Below are positions 55,243 to 64,000 of a DNA stretch of 64,000 nt, piece by piece. Made by a program: the position numbers and the translations under genes. Numbering within the stretch: the first letter of the stretch is position 1; the number at the start of each line of letters is the position of its first letter. Below the pieces are notes generated by a model. It did no database searches. It had not been told where the DNA came from and was given only the letters and a program-made list of their open reading frames with translations. This DNA is from Kitasatospora phosalacinea (GTDB taxonomy: Bacteria; Actinomycetota; Actinomycetes; Streptomycetales; Streptomycetaceae), in NCBI RefSeq assembly GCF_000716545.1, contig NZ_JNWZ01000054.1, positions 21,037 through 85,036 of the forward strand. Reading direction: 5' to 3'.

Positions 55243-57319
55243 CGGCGGTCCCCTCCTGGTCGGTGTCGGCGCCGTCCGGTTCGGGCGGGGCCGGCTGGGT
55301 CGGGCGGCCGCGGTCGACGACGACCTGCGCGCCGGTGGCACCGTAACCCGTGACGTCCGAGGGGTCGGAGACCGGGGCGGCGGCGGGCCGGCCCAGGCCG
55401 GGGCCGATGCTGAGCACGCCGCCGAGGCCGGAGCCGAAGGCGTGCCGGTCGGTGTCCGGGGTCTCCGGGACGGACGTGGACTCGGCGCCGGGCAGCGCGC
55501 CCGCGCCGCGCGCGGTGCGGCGGTAGGGGGCGCCGGCCGAGGACATGCCGCGGTTGTAGCGGGAGTCCTCCGGCTCCAGCCGGAACGGGGCCCGGGAGAT
55601 CTCGCCGCCGCGGGTGCGCGGCAGGGTCAGCCGGAAGTGCGAGCCGCCGCCGGGCTCGCCCCAGGCCTGCAGCCAGCCGCCGTGCAGGTGGGCGTCCTCG
55701 ACCGCGATGGACAGGCCCAGGCCGGTGCCGCCGGTGGTCCGCACCCGGGACGGGTCGGCCCGCCAGAAGCGGTGGAACACCCGGGAGGCCTCGCCCGGCT
55801 TGAGGCCGATGCCGTAGTCGCGCACGCCGACGGCGACCGCGCCCTCGGCCGAGCCGAGCCGGATCACCACGTCCCGGCCCTCGCCGTGCTCCAGCGCGTT
55901 GACCACCAGGTTGCGCAGGATCCGTTCGATCCGGCGGCCGTCGACCTCGGCCAGCACCGGGTTCTCGGCGCCGCGGATCAGCACCGCGCTGCCCTTGGCC
56001 CGGGCCAGCGGGTCGGCGGCCTCCACCACCCGGGTCACGATGTCGCGCAGGTCGACCGGCTCGGCGTCCAGGATCGCCGCGCCCGCGTCGAACCGGCTGA
56101 TCTCCAGCAGGTCGGCGAGCAGCGACTCGAAGCGGTCCAGCTGGTCCTGGAGCAGTTCGGCGGAGCGGGCCGCCATCGGGTCCAGGTCCTCGCGGCTGTC
56201 GTAGATCAGGTCGGCGGCCATCCGGACGGTGGTCAGCGGGGTGCGCAGCTCGTGCGAGACGTCCGAGACGAAGCGGCGCTGCACCCGGGAGAGCTCCTCC
56301 AGCTTGCGGATCTGCGCCTGCAGGCCGTTGGCCATCCGGTTGAACGACTCGCCGAGGCGGGCGATGTCGTCGGTGCCGGTGACCTTCATCCGCTCGTCGA
56401 AGTGCCCGGCGGCGAGCCGCTCGGAGATCCCGGCGGCCATCCGCACCGGCGTGACGACCTGGCGGACCACCACCCAGGCGATGCAGCCGAGCAGGATCAC
56501 CAGGAACAGCCCGGCGGTGGCCAGGGTGCCGATCACCAGGTTGAGGGTGGAGGTCTCCTGGTAGAAGGAGAACACGTAGTACAGCTGGTACGGGTGGCCG
56601 TCCGGGCCGGTGAACTGCTTGCCGATCGCCAGGCCCTTGTCGTCGCCGGGCGGGGTCTGGCTGTTCGGGGCGCGGTTCAGCTTGACCGGCTGCTCCTGCG
56701 GGTTGGACGGGTCGGCGGCGACCTTGGCGCGCAGCTCGCGGGTGATCGAGTCGGGCAGGATCGAACCGGAGTAGCGGGCGCCGCGCAGGCCGGCGCTGGA
56801 GGCGCTGACCTCCTGGTCGCCGGGGGCGAGCGCGATCACCGAGTAGACGCCGGAACCGCCGGAGGCCAGGTCGGAGACCTGCTTGGTCAGCCAGGCGTTG
56901 ATCTGGTCGCGGGTCGGGTCGGCGGTCGGGCCGGCCTTGGCCTGCAGGTTGATCGCCTCGTTGATCTTGTCCTGCTCGATCTGGAAGCCGCCCAGGGCCT
57001 GCCCGTGCGCGGACTTCTGCTTGGCCTCCAGCAGGCCGGTGCGCACCTGGGCGACCACCACGACGCCGAGCACCAGCACCACCACGAAGGACAGCAGCAG
57101 GGTCATCGCGACCACCCGCAGCTGGATCGAGCGGCGGTACAGCGCCAGCACCCGGCCCACCGGGTGCCGGAACGGGCGGACCAGCGGCGCGAGCAGCACC
57201 GACCACCACCGGCGCCGACGCGGCCTGCCGGTGGTGGAACTCAGCACGTCCCCGCGCACAGCGTGCTCCCCGCCGGCGACGTCGTCCGACGGGGAGCGGT
57301 CAGCCCTGGTGTCGCTCAT
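55217..57319 (-). CDS. mtrB: Sensor histidine kinase MtrB
   Basis: A 700-residue kinase. After a basic cytosolic N-terminus it has membrane helix 1 (about 70-92: VVAMTLLLSFVVVLVLGVVV), an outside sensor domain, membrane helix 2 (about 240-265: LNLVIGTLATAGLFLVILLG), a HAMP domain, the phospho-acceptor His in SDVSHELRTPLTTVRMAADL, N box (RILRNLVVNALEHG) and G boxes (VRDYGIGLKPGE, GTGLGLSIAVEDAHLHGG). A long disordered C-terminal tail (about 565-700) rich in Gly, Pro and Ala follows. The ATG at 57319 is 2 bp from the mtrA stop. It controls MtrA, which coordinates cell-wall growth, division and development in actinobacteria. Confidence 0.95.
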   Translation of the reverse strand: MSDTRADRSPSDDVAGGEHAVRGDVLSSTTGRPRRRRWWSVLLAPLVRPFRHPVGRVLALYRRSIQLRVVAMTLLLSFVVVLVLGVVVVAQVRTGLLEAKQKSAHGQALGGFQIEQDKINEAINLQAKAGPTADPTRDQINAWLTKQVSDLASGGSGVYSVIALAPGDQEVSASSAGLRGARYSGSILPDSITRELRAKVAADPSNPQEQPVKLNRAPNSQTPPGDDKGLAIGKQFTGPDGHPYQLYYVFSFYQETSTLNLVIGTLATAGLFLVILLGCIAWVVVRQVVTPVRMAAGISERLAAGHFDERMKVTGTDDIARLGESFNRMANGLQAQIRKLEELSRVQRRFVSDVSHELRTPLTTVRMAADLIYDSREDLDPMAARSAELLQDQLDRFESLLADLLEISRFDAGAAILDAEPVDLRDIVTRVVEAADPLARAKGSAVLIRGAENPVLAEVDGRRIERILRNLVVNALEHGEGRDVVIRLGSAEGAVAVGVRDYGIGLKPGEASRVFHRFWRADPSRVRTTGGTGLGLSIAVEDAHLHGGWLQAWGEPGGGSHFRLTLPRTRGGEISRAPFRLEPEDSRYNRGMSSAGAPYRRTARGAGALPGAESTSVPETPDTDRHAFGSGLGGVLSIGPGLGRPAAAPVSDPSDVTGYGATGAQVVVDRGRPTQPAPPEPDGADTDQEGTAGGQDRQDG

Positions 57320-57321
57320 CC

Positions 57322-57999
57322 TCAGCTGGGCCCGGCCTTGTACCCGACACCGCGCACGGTGACGACGATCTCCGGACGCTCCGGGTCCTTCTCGATCTTG
57401 GAGCGCAGGCGCTGCACGTGCACGTTGACCAGGCGGGTGTCGGCGGCGTGCCGGTAGCCCCAGACCTGCTCCAGCAGCACCTCGCGGGTGAACACCTGCC
57501 AGGGCTTGCGGGCCAGCGCGACCAGCAGGTCGAACTCCAGCGGGGTCAGCGGGATGCCGCGCCCCTCGCGCTTGACCGAGTGCCCGGCGACGTCGATCAC
57601 CAGGTCTCCGATGGTCAGCTGCTCCGGCGTCGGCTCCTCGGCCCGGCGCAGCCGGGCGCGCACCCGGGCGACCAGTTCCTTGGGCTTGAACGGCTTGGTC
57701 ACGTAGTCGTCCGCGCCCGACTCCAGGCCGACCACGATGTCGACCGTGTCGGTCTTCGCGGTCAGCATGACGATCGGGATGCCCGACTCGGCCCGGATCT
57801 GCCGGCACACGTCGATGCCGTCCCGTCCGGGCAGCATCAGGTCGAGCAGTACGAGGTCCGGCTTGGTCTCCCGGAAGGCGGCCAGCGCCTTGTCCCCGTC
57901 AGCGACGAAAAACGGCTCAAAACCTTCACCACGCAACACGATGCCGAGCATCTCGGCCAGTGCGGTGTCGTCATCGACGACGAGGACACGTCCCTTCAT
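57322..57999 (-). CDS. mtrA: Response regulator MtrA
   Basis: A 225-residue OmpR-family regulator: receiver with VVDDDTALAEMLGIVLRGEG, phospho-acceptor Asp in DLVLLDLMLPGRDGIDV, Lys in DDYVTKPFKPKELV; winged helix with LTPLEFDLLVALARKPWQVF and TVRGVGYKAG. The sequence is characteristic of MtrA, an essential or near-essential regulator in actinobacteria. The ATG at 57999 follows GGAGAC. It leads the mtrA-mtrB-lpqB operon; 227 bp separate it from the divergent membrane-protein gene, so both promoters lie there. Confidence 0.96.
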   Translation of the reverse strand: MKGRVLVVDDDTALAEMLGIVLRGEGFEPFFVADGDKALAAFRETKPDLVLLDLMLPGRDGIDVCRQIRAESGIPIVMLTAKTDTVDIVVGLESGADDYVTKPFKPKELVARVRARLRRAEEPTPEQLTIGDLVIDVAGHSVKREGRGIPLTPLEFDLLVALARKPWQVFTREVLLEQVWGYRHAADTRLVNVHVQRLRSKIEKDPERPEIVVTVRGVGYKAGPS

Positions 58000-58226
58000 G
58001 TCTCCATCTTCTCATCACCCGAATGTGACCCGCGCCGCACGGCCGTGCCGCCCCGCGCTCCCGGCCGTCCGCCAGGGCAGTCATACCACCGCGGGGGTCG
58101 TGGCCCGGGGCCCTTGTCCGGACCGTTGTGGATCAGCAACGGGATACCCCTGGGGTACGCGTGCGCACCATGGCACGATAAGCACCCCGAAGCACCCGAG
58201 CCCGGGTGCCCCGACGAGGAGCGTCG

Positions 58227-59258
58227 ATGACCGAGACCCCGGGTTGGACCTCACCCGGTTCTCCCGAACCGCCGTCCGGCCCCACCGGAACCGGCCATCC
58301 GGCTCCCGCGGCACCCGCCGCCACCGCCACGCTCCCGCCCCCCGCCCCGGCCGGCCCCGGCACCGCCCTGATCCCGCTGCGCCCGCTCGGCTTCGGCGAA
58401 CTGATGGACGGCGCCTTCGCCCTGGTCCGGCGCAACTGGCGGGCCGCGTTCGGGCTCAGCCTGGCCTTCGGCGCGGTCCTGCAGCTCCTGCAGTCCGGCA
58501 TCGACTGGTGGATCCACACCGGCGGCGACGGGATCGAACCCGGCTACCTGTGGCCGCTGACCCTCCTGTTCGACGTGCTCTCCTCCGGCCTGCTCGCCGC
58601 CGTGGTCGCCAACGGGCTGCTCGGCCGCGACACCACGCTCGCGGACGCCTGGGCCCAGGCCCGGCCCCGGCTCGGCCGGCTGCTCCTGCTGGGCCTGCTG
58701 CTGGCCGGCATCGGCGTCGGCGCGCTCGCCCTCGCGACCGTCCCGCTGTTCCTGCTGTCCGGCGCCACCGGCCAGCCCGCGCTGCTCGCCCTGCTGCTGC
58801 TCACCCTGCCGCCGGTGGTCTGGCTGTCGATCCGGCTGACCCTCGCGGCGCCCGCCCTGGTGCTGGAGAAGCAGCCCGTCCTCGGCGCGGTCAAGCGCTC
58901 CTGGCGGCTGGCCGGCGGCTCCTGGTGGCGGATCTTCGGCCTGCTGCTGCTGTTCCGGATCTGCCTGGTCCTGGTCGGCACCGTGCTGTCCGGCCCCGGC
59001 GAGATCCTCAACGCGATCCTCTCCGGAGATCCCGGCACCCTTCCCGAGGGCGACGGGACGGCCGCGATCAGCATCGCCGTCATGGGCATCTGCGGCGTCA
59101 TCGCCCACACCGTCACCATCCCGCTCAGCGGCGTCCTGACCACCCTGATCTACACCGACCAGCGGATCCGCCGCGAGGCGCTCGACCTGGAACTCGCCCG
59201 CGCCGCCGGGCTGCCCGGCTACGACCGGCCCGCCCCGACCAGCCCGCCGGGGGCCTGA
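58227..59258 (+). CDS. Multi-pass membrane protein of the DUF58/MoxR operon
   Basis: A 343-residue protein. A Pro/Ala-rich cytosolic N-terminus (about 1-45) leads to IPLRPLGFGELMDGAFALVR, a conserved start of the glycerophosphoryl-diester-phosphodiesterase membrane-domain-like family, then about six helices (including LLLLGLLLAGIGVGALALAT and LLALLLLTLPPVVWLSIRLT) and VLEKQPVLGAVKRSWRLAGG between helices. It has no catalytic residues visible. The ATG at 58227 has GAGGAGCG upstream. It is first in a tightly spaced operon with DUF4129, DUF4350, MoxR and DUF58 genes and divergent from mtrA. A membrane scaffold role is inferred. Confidence 0.82.
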   Translation: MTETPGWTSPGSPEPPSGPTGTGHPAPAAPAATATLPPPAPAGPGTALIPLRPLGFGELMDGAFALVRRNWRAAFGLSLAFGAVLQLLQSGIDWWIHTGGDGIEPGYLWPLTLLFDVLSSGLLAAVVANGLLGRDTTLADAWAQARPRLGRLLLLGLLLAGIGVGALALATVPLFLLSGATGQPALLALLLLTLPPVVWLSIRLTLAAPALVLEKQPVLGAVKRSWRLAGGSWWRIFGLLLLFRICLVLVGTVLSGPGEILNAILSGDPGTLPEGDGTAAISIAVMGICGVIAHTVTIPLSGVLTTLIYTDQRIRREALDLELARAAGLPGYDRPAPTSPPGA

Positions 59259-59263
59259 CCGCC

Positions 59264-59941
59264 ATGGGGACCCGGGGGGAAGGGGCACTGCTCGCGGACG
59301 GTGCCCCCGTCGGCATACCGCGCGACGCGGCCCGCGAGGCCGCGCGCGAGGAACTCCGCAAGGCCGTCTACCACCAGCACGAACCCGGGCTGGTGCAGCG
59401 CTGCTACGACTGGATCAGGGAGCAGTTCGGCAAGGCCCTGGGCGGCATCGCCGAACCGCTCGGCGGCGGCGGGAACGCCGCGCTCGCCGTCGTACTGGTC
59501 GTCCTCCTCGTCCTGGGCCTCGTCGCCTGGCGCCGCTACGGCGCGCCCCGCCGCGCCGCCCGCGCCGACGCCGCGCTGTTCGGCTCCGCCCAGGGCCCCC
59601 GCAGCGCCGCCGCGCACCGGGCCGACGCCGCCGCGCACGCCGCCCGCGGCGCCTGGGAGGACGCCGTCCGCGAACAGATGCGCGCCCTGGTCCGCGGCCT
59701 GGAGGAACGCACCGTGCTCTCCCCCCGCCCCGGCCGCACCGCCGACGAGGCCGCCGCCGAGGCCGGCCGCGCCCTGCCCGGCCAGGCCCGCGAACTCGCC
59801 TCCGCGGCACGGCTGTTCGACGACGTCGTGTTCGGCGAGCGGCCCGCCGACGAACGCGCCTACCGGCTGCTCGCCGACCTCGACCTGGCCCTCGGCCGCA
59901 CCCGCCCCCAGCCCGTCCCGGCCGGCGGAGGAACCGCATGA
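59264..59941 (+). CDS. DUF4129 domain protein
   Basis: A 225-residue single-span membrane protein. The outside N-terminal part contains REELRKAVYHQHEPGLVQRC, followed by one helix (AALAVVLVVLLVLGLVAWRR) and a cytosolic helical DUF4129 domain (GAWEDAVREQMRALVRGLEE, TADEAAAEAGRALPGQAREL, FDDVVFGERPADERAYRLLA). DUF4129 proteins occur with MoxR and DUF58 partners and sometimes fuse to transglutaminases. The ATG at 59264 lies 5 bp after the previous stop; its own stop overlaps the next start (ATGA). Confidence 0.88.
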   Translation: MGTRGEGALLADGAPVGIPRDAAREAAREELRKAVYHQHEPGLVQRCYDWIREQFGKALGGIAEPLGGGGNAALAVVLVVLLVLGLVAWRRYGAPRRAARADAALFGSAQGPRSAAAHRADAAAHAARGAWEDAVREQMRALVRGLEERTVLSPRPGRTADEAAAEAGRALPGQARELASAARLFDDVVFGERPADERAYRLLADLDLALGRTRPQPVPAGGGTA

Positions 59942-61178
59942 CCGCCACCGCCCCGCCGCCCGCCACCGCCGGGCCCGCCGAAGCCGCCCCCGCCACCACG
60001 TCCGCCCCCGCTCCCGCCGCGCCCGGCCGGGGCCCGCTCGCCCTGTGGCGGCGCTCCCGCTGGTGGCTGCTGAGCGTCCTGGTCCTGCTGCTGGTCGGCG
60101 GCCTGATCGCCGGCATCCCCGGCAACTCCGCCTACTACCCGCTCGACCCCCGGTCCGGCGACCCGCGCGGCACCCGCGCCGCCGACCAGCTGCTGCGGCA
60201 GCACGGCCTCTCCTCCCGCACCGCCTCCGGCACCGACGAGCTCGCCGCCGCCCTGCGCGCCGACGACACCACCGTCGTCCTCACCTACCCCGACGAACTC
60301 GCCTACCGGCACCTCGCCGAGCTCTCCGCGCTCCCCCGCGGCGAACGCACCCGGCTCGTCCTGATCGCCCCCGAACAGCCCCTGCTGAACGCCTTCGCCC
60401 CCGGCGTCACCGCCTCCAGCTACCCCACCGGCAGCTTCGCCGCGCTCCCCGCCGACTGCGACCTGCCCGAGGCCGTCAACGCCGGAGCCGCCACCCTCGG
60501 CGGCCCGAGCTACGAGGGCCGCCCCGGCGACACCGCCTGCTACCCCGTCGGCGGCCGCCACACCCTGCTCAGCCGCACCCGCGGCGACCAGCAGGTCGTC
60601 GTCCTCGGCAACGGCGACGCGCTCACCAACCAGGCCCTCCGCGAGGAGGGCAACTCCGCCCTCGCCCTCGGCCTGCTCGGCGCCCACCCGCACCTGGTCT
60701 GGCAGACCCTCGACCACGCCGGCCGCACCGGCACCGACGAATCGCCCCAGGAACTCGGCGACTACGTCCCCGACGGCTGGTACTGGGGCGCCCTGCAACT
60801 GGCCGTCGCCGGCCTGCTCGCCGCCGCCTGGCGGGCCCGCCGCCTCGGACCGGTGCTCACCGAACGGCTGCCCGCCGTGGTCCGCGCCTCCGAGACCACC
60901 GAGGGCCGCGCCCGGCTCTACCGCCGCGCCAACGCCCGCGGCCACGCCGCCGAGACGCTGCGCCGCGCCGCCCGCCGCCGCACCGCGGCCGCCCTCGGCC
61001 TCCCGCACACCACCGGGGACCCGGACCCGGCCGCCCTCACCGAGGCCGCCGCCGCCCGGCTCGGACGCCCCGCCGCCGACCTCCAGCACCTGCTGTACGG
61101 CCCGGCACCCGCCGACGACGCCGCACTGCTGCGGCTCGCCAACGACCTCGACGACATGGAATGGCAGGTACGACAGCC

Positions 61179-61182
<4 letters not shown>
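59938..61182 (+). CDS. DUF4350 domain protein
   Basis: A 414-residue membrane protein. A Pro/Ala-rich N-terminus precedes helix 1 (WWLLSVLVLLLVGGLIAGIP); the outside DUF4350 domain has AYYPLDPRSGDPRGTRAADQ, LLRQHGLS, a Rossmann-like series (TVVLTYPDELAYRHLAEL, RLVLIAPEQPLLNAF) and VLGNGDALTNQALREEGNSA. A second helix (ALQLAVAGLLAAAWRARRLG) and a cytosolic helical tail follow. Start and stop both overlap neighbours (ATGA, then GTGA), so it is translated with them. The family often sits beside MoxR ATPases; biochemical role unknown. Confidence 0.88.
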
Positions 61183-62165
<983 letters not shown>

Positions 62166-62236
62166 CCCCGCGGGCCGGGGGCCCGCCCCCGGCCCGGCCC
62201 CGCGTCCACCGCCCCCAGAAAGCGAGCCAGCACCCC

Positions 62237-63550
62237 ATGGCCCTGACCGGCCGAACGGCCCTCATCGCCGCCCTCGGCGCCCTCCTGGTGGGGCTGGTCC
62301 TGCCCTCCTGGACGGGCATCGGCGCGGTCGTGCTGCCCCTGCTCGCCGCCGTCGCCGTCGACCTGCTGCTCGCCGCCCCCGTCCGCCGCCTGGGCCTGGA
62401 GCGCTCCGGCGGACCGACCGTCCGCCTCGGCGAGGCCACCACCGTCGACCTGCTCGTCAGCAACCCCTCCGGCCGCCCGCTGCGCGCCCGGATCCGCGAC
62501 GCCTGGTACCCCTCCGCCTGGGCCCCCGGCACCGCGTCCACCGCCTCCCGGCACACCGTCACCGTCCCCGCCGGCGAGCGCCGCCGCCTCACCACCCCGC
62601 TCGCCCCCACCCGGCGCGGCGACCACCACGCCGGCAAGGTCACCGTCCGCTCCCTCGGTCCGCTCGGCCTGGCCGGCCGCCAGGCCAACCTCGTCGCCCC
62701 CTGGCGGATCCGCGCCCTGCCCCCCTTCACCAGCCGCAAGCACCTCCCCTCCCGCCTCGCCCGCCTGCGCGAACTCGACGGCCGCACCTCCGTCCTGACC
62801 CGCGGCCAGGGCACCGAGTTCGACTCCCTGCGCGAGTACCTCCCCGGCGACGACGTCCGCTCCATCGACTGGCGCGCCAGCGCCCGCCGCAGCACCGTCG
62901 CCGTCCGCACCTGGCGCCCCGAACGCGACCGGCACGTCCTGATCGTCCTCGACACCGGCCGCACCTCCGCCGGCCGCGTCGGCGACGCCCCCCGCCTGGA
63001 CGCCGCCCTGGACGCCGCGCTGCTGCTCACCGCGCTCGCCACCAAGGCCGGCGACCGGGTCGACCTGCTCGCCCACGACCGCCACCGCCGCGCCGGCGTC
63101 GCCGGACGCTCCCCCTCCGAGGTGCTCCCCGCCTTCACCGATGCGATGGCCCTGCTCGAACCCGCCCTGATCGAGACCGACCTGCGCGCCCTCACCTCCA
63201 CCGCCCTGCGGATGGCCCCGCACCGCTCCCTGATCGTCCTGCTCACCGGCCTCGACCCGCACCAGATCCAGGAACACCTGCTCCCGCAGGTCCCGCTCCT
63301 CACCAAGCGCCACGAGGTCGTCCTCGCCTCCGTCTCCGACCCGCGCCTGGACGAACTCGTCCGCGCCCCCCGCACCACCGTCGAGGACGTCTACGGCGCC
63401 GCCGCGGCCGAACAGACCCGCGCCGACCGCCGCCGCACCGCCGACCTCCTCACCCGCCGCGGCATCACCGTCCTGGACGCCCCGCCGGAGTCCATCGCCC
63501 CCGCCCTCTCCGACACCTACCTCGCCCTCAAGGCGGCCGGCCGGCTCTGA
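62237..63550 (+). CDS. DUF58 domain protein
   Basis: A 437-residue protein with two N-terminal helices (TALIAALGALLVGLVLPSW; GAVVLPLLAAVAVDLLLAA), a beta-rich part, and a DUF58 core with REYLPGDDVRSIDWRASAR followed by a VWA-like fold (HVLIVLDTGRTSAGRVGDAP, VDLLAHDRHRRAGVAG). In DUF58 proteins a metal-binding MIDAS-like site is common; here the D-T-G pattern is present. It is the expected partner of the MoxR ATPase just upstream. The ATG at 62237 has AAAGCGAG further upstream. It is the last intact gene of the operon in this window. Confidence 0.9.
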   Translation: MALTGRTALIAALGALLVGLVLPSWTGIGAVVLPLLAAVAVDLLLAAPVRRLGLERSGGPTVRLGEATTVDLLVSNPSGRPLRARIRDAWYPSAWAPGTASTASRHTVTVPAGERRRLTTPLAPTRRGDHHAGKVTVRSLGPLGLAGRQANLVAPWRIRALPPFTSRKHLPSRLARLRELDGRTSVLTRGQGTEFDSLREYLPGDDVRSIDWRASARRSTVAVRTWRPERDRHVLIVLDTGRTSAGRVGDAPRLDAALDAALLLTALATKAGDRVDLLAHDRHRRAGVAGRSPSEVLPAFTDAMALLEPALIETDLRALTSTALRMAPHRSLIVLLTGLDPHQIQEHLLPQVPLLTKRHEVVLASVSDPRLDELVRAPRTTVEDVYGAAAAEQTRADRRRTADLLTRRGITVLDAPPESIAPALSDTYLALKAAGRL

Positions 63551-63574
63551 TCCGACCCCGGCGTCGCCCTCATC

Positions 63575-63872
63575 GTGGGAGGGACCGGCGTGGCTGTCCT
63601 GGGCGTCACCCTCATCGTGCTCGTGCTGCGGATGCTGCCCGCCCAGGCCCTCGCCCTCAGCATCGAAACGGACCGGATGCGGGCCGAGCGGAAGATGTCC
63701 GCAGGCGACCTCGCGGACCGGGGCGGGCGTCACCCCCGCAACCTGGCGGTGCTCAAGAACGGCCACGCCGAGGCTGGTCCGCTTCTCGACGCTCGCCGCC
63801 CTCTGCGAGGTACCGGAGTGCCAGCCGGGCGACCTGCCGCGCTGGGAAGCCGAGACCACCGCGGACGAATGA
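63575..63872 (+). pseudogene. Remnant of a DUF2975/XRE-type regulator pair, frameshifted
   Basis: Translation from the GTG at 63575 gives a short membrane-helix remnant (VAVLGVTLIVLVLRMLPAQA) of the sort that ends DUF2975 proteins, which runs directly into a truncated XRE-type HTH (MRAERKMSAGDLADRGGRHP, then NLAVLKNGHAEA). The expected next part, VRFSTLAALCEVPECQPGDL, is present but in another frame, ending at a TGA at 63870-63872. So one base has been gained or two lost near 63771, and the start of the pair has been deleted. It is convergent with the rRNA operon. Confidence 0.7.
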
Positions 63873-63918
63873 ACCCGCCCGCCGACCCGGGTTCTCCTGA
63901 ACCGGCCCGGAAATGCAG

Positions 63919-63950
63919 AAAGGGCCCCAGCCTGACGGCTGGGGCCCTTT
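63919..63950 (-). terminator. rRNA operon terminator
   Basis: Perfect 14-bp stem (63919-63932 with 63937-63950) with a TGAC loop, 12 nt past the 5S rRNA 3' end; on the minus strand it is followed by TTCTGCATTT. Confidence 0.9.
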
Positions 63951-63962
63951 CTCTGAAAGATT

Positions 63963-64000
63963 GTTCGGCGGCGTCCTACTCTCCCACAGGGTCCCCCCTG
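63963..64000 (-). rRNA. rrf: 5S rRNA, 3' end (rest outside window)
   Basis: The minus strand reads GGGGGGACCCTGTGGGAGAG then TAGGACGCCGCCGAAC, the 3' third of actinobacterial 5S rRNA (the helix IV/V region and the 3' strand of helix I). The gene continues past the right edge, presumably with 23S and 16S rRNA further on. The 3' end is placed by the GCCGAAC terminal helix and may be off by one or two bases. Confidence 0.93.

Overview
The window is high-GC actinobacterial chromosome, almost certainly from the family Streptomycetaceae (Streptomyces or Kitasatospora; I cannot separate these without a search). The reasons are the extreme GC content and third-position bias, the many GTG and TTG starts, a one-piece tmRNA with the tag ANSKRDSQQFALAA, and core synteny familiar from Streptomyces chromosomes: murA-hup-malic enzyme, narK, ssrA-smpB-ctp-ftsX-ftsE-prfB, large NAD-glutamate dehydrogenase, secA, hpf, lpqB-mtrB-mtrA, and a DUF58/MoxR operon. 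I see no insertion sequence, prophage, CRISPR array or tRNA gene. The right edge runs into the 3' end of a 5S rRNA gene and its terminator, on the minus strand.

Layout. 1-4138: edge of a type VII secretion locus (a truncated WXG100-like substrate, a small partner and a mycosin protease) with a divergent membrane-anchored HExxH protein. 4184-8363: three-subunit molybdenum-hydroxylase-like operon of a divergent type. 8601-11225: GH20 hexosaminidase, DUF3039 protein and YqgE. 11443-18989: murA, HU, ACT-domain malic enzyme, HelD-like helicase, and uroporphyrinogen-III synthase fused to a winged helix. 19166-20536: NarK. 20731-26241: tmRNA, smpB, S41 protease, ftsX, ftsE, a zinc-ribbon microprotein and prfB. 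26276-32545: two Ser/Thr kinases divergent from an FHA-FtsK (EssC-like) ATPase. 32607-35050: VanY-type carboxypeptidase divergent from a response regulator and histidine kinase pair. 35051-44717: NAD-glutamate dehydrogenase, a degenerate P5C-dehydrogenase homologue, a HAD hydrolase, an aldo/keto reductase and an MFS efflux protein. 44892-53399: DUF6912-like protein, Rv3235-family protein, secA, a YcaQ-like protein, a LuxR-type regulator, hpf and comF. 53383-57999: lpqB-mtrB-mtrA. 58227-63550: membrane protein, DUF4129, DUF4350, MoxR and DUF58 operon. 63575-64000: a regulator pseudogene and the rRNA operon end.

Functional themes are envelope growth and division (murA, ftsEX, mtrAB-lpqB, the carboxypeptidase), protein export (secA, type VII parts), translation quality control (tmRNA/SmpB, RF2, HPF) and nitrogen/carbon flow around glutamate.

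Most unusual observations: (1) a full-length PruA homologue just upstream of glutamate dehydrogenase that has lost its catalytic Cys, Glu and Asn; (2) a prfB (RF2) gene whose normal C-terminal tail is missing in frame, while copies of the tail coding sequence lie out of frame inside a 41-bp direct repeat; (3) a histidine kinase gene with no stop codon before it enters the convergent glutamate dehydrogenase gene, so its frame stays open for 5 kb antisense; (4) a molybdenum-hydroxylase-like complex lacking canonical active-site residues and carrying a repetitive tail on its Fe-S subunit.
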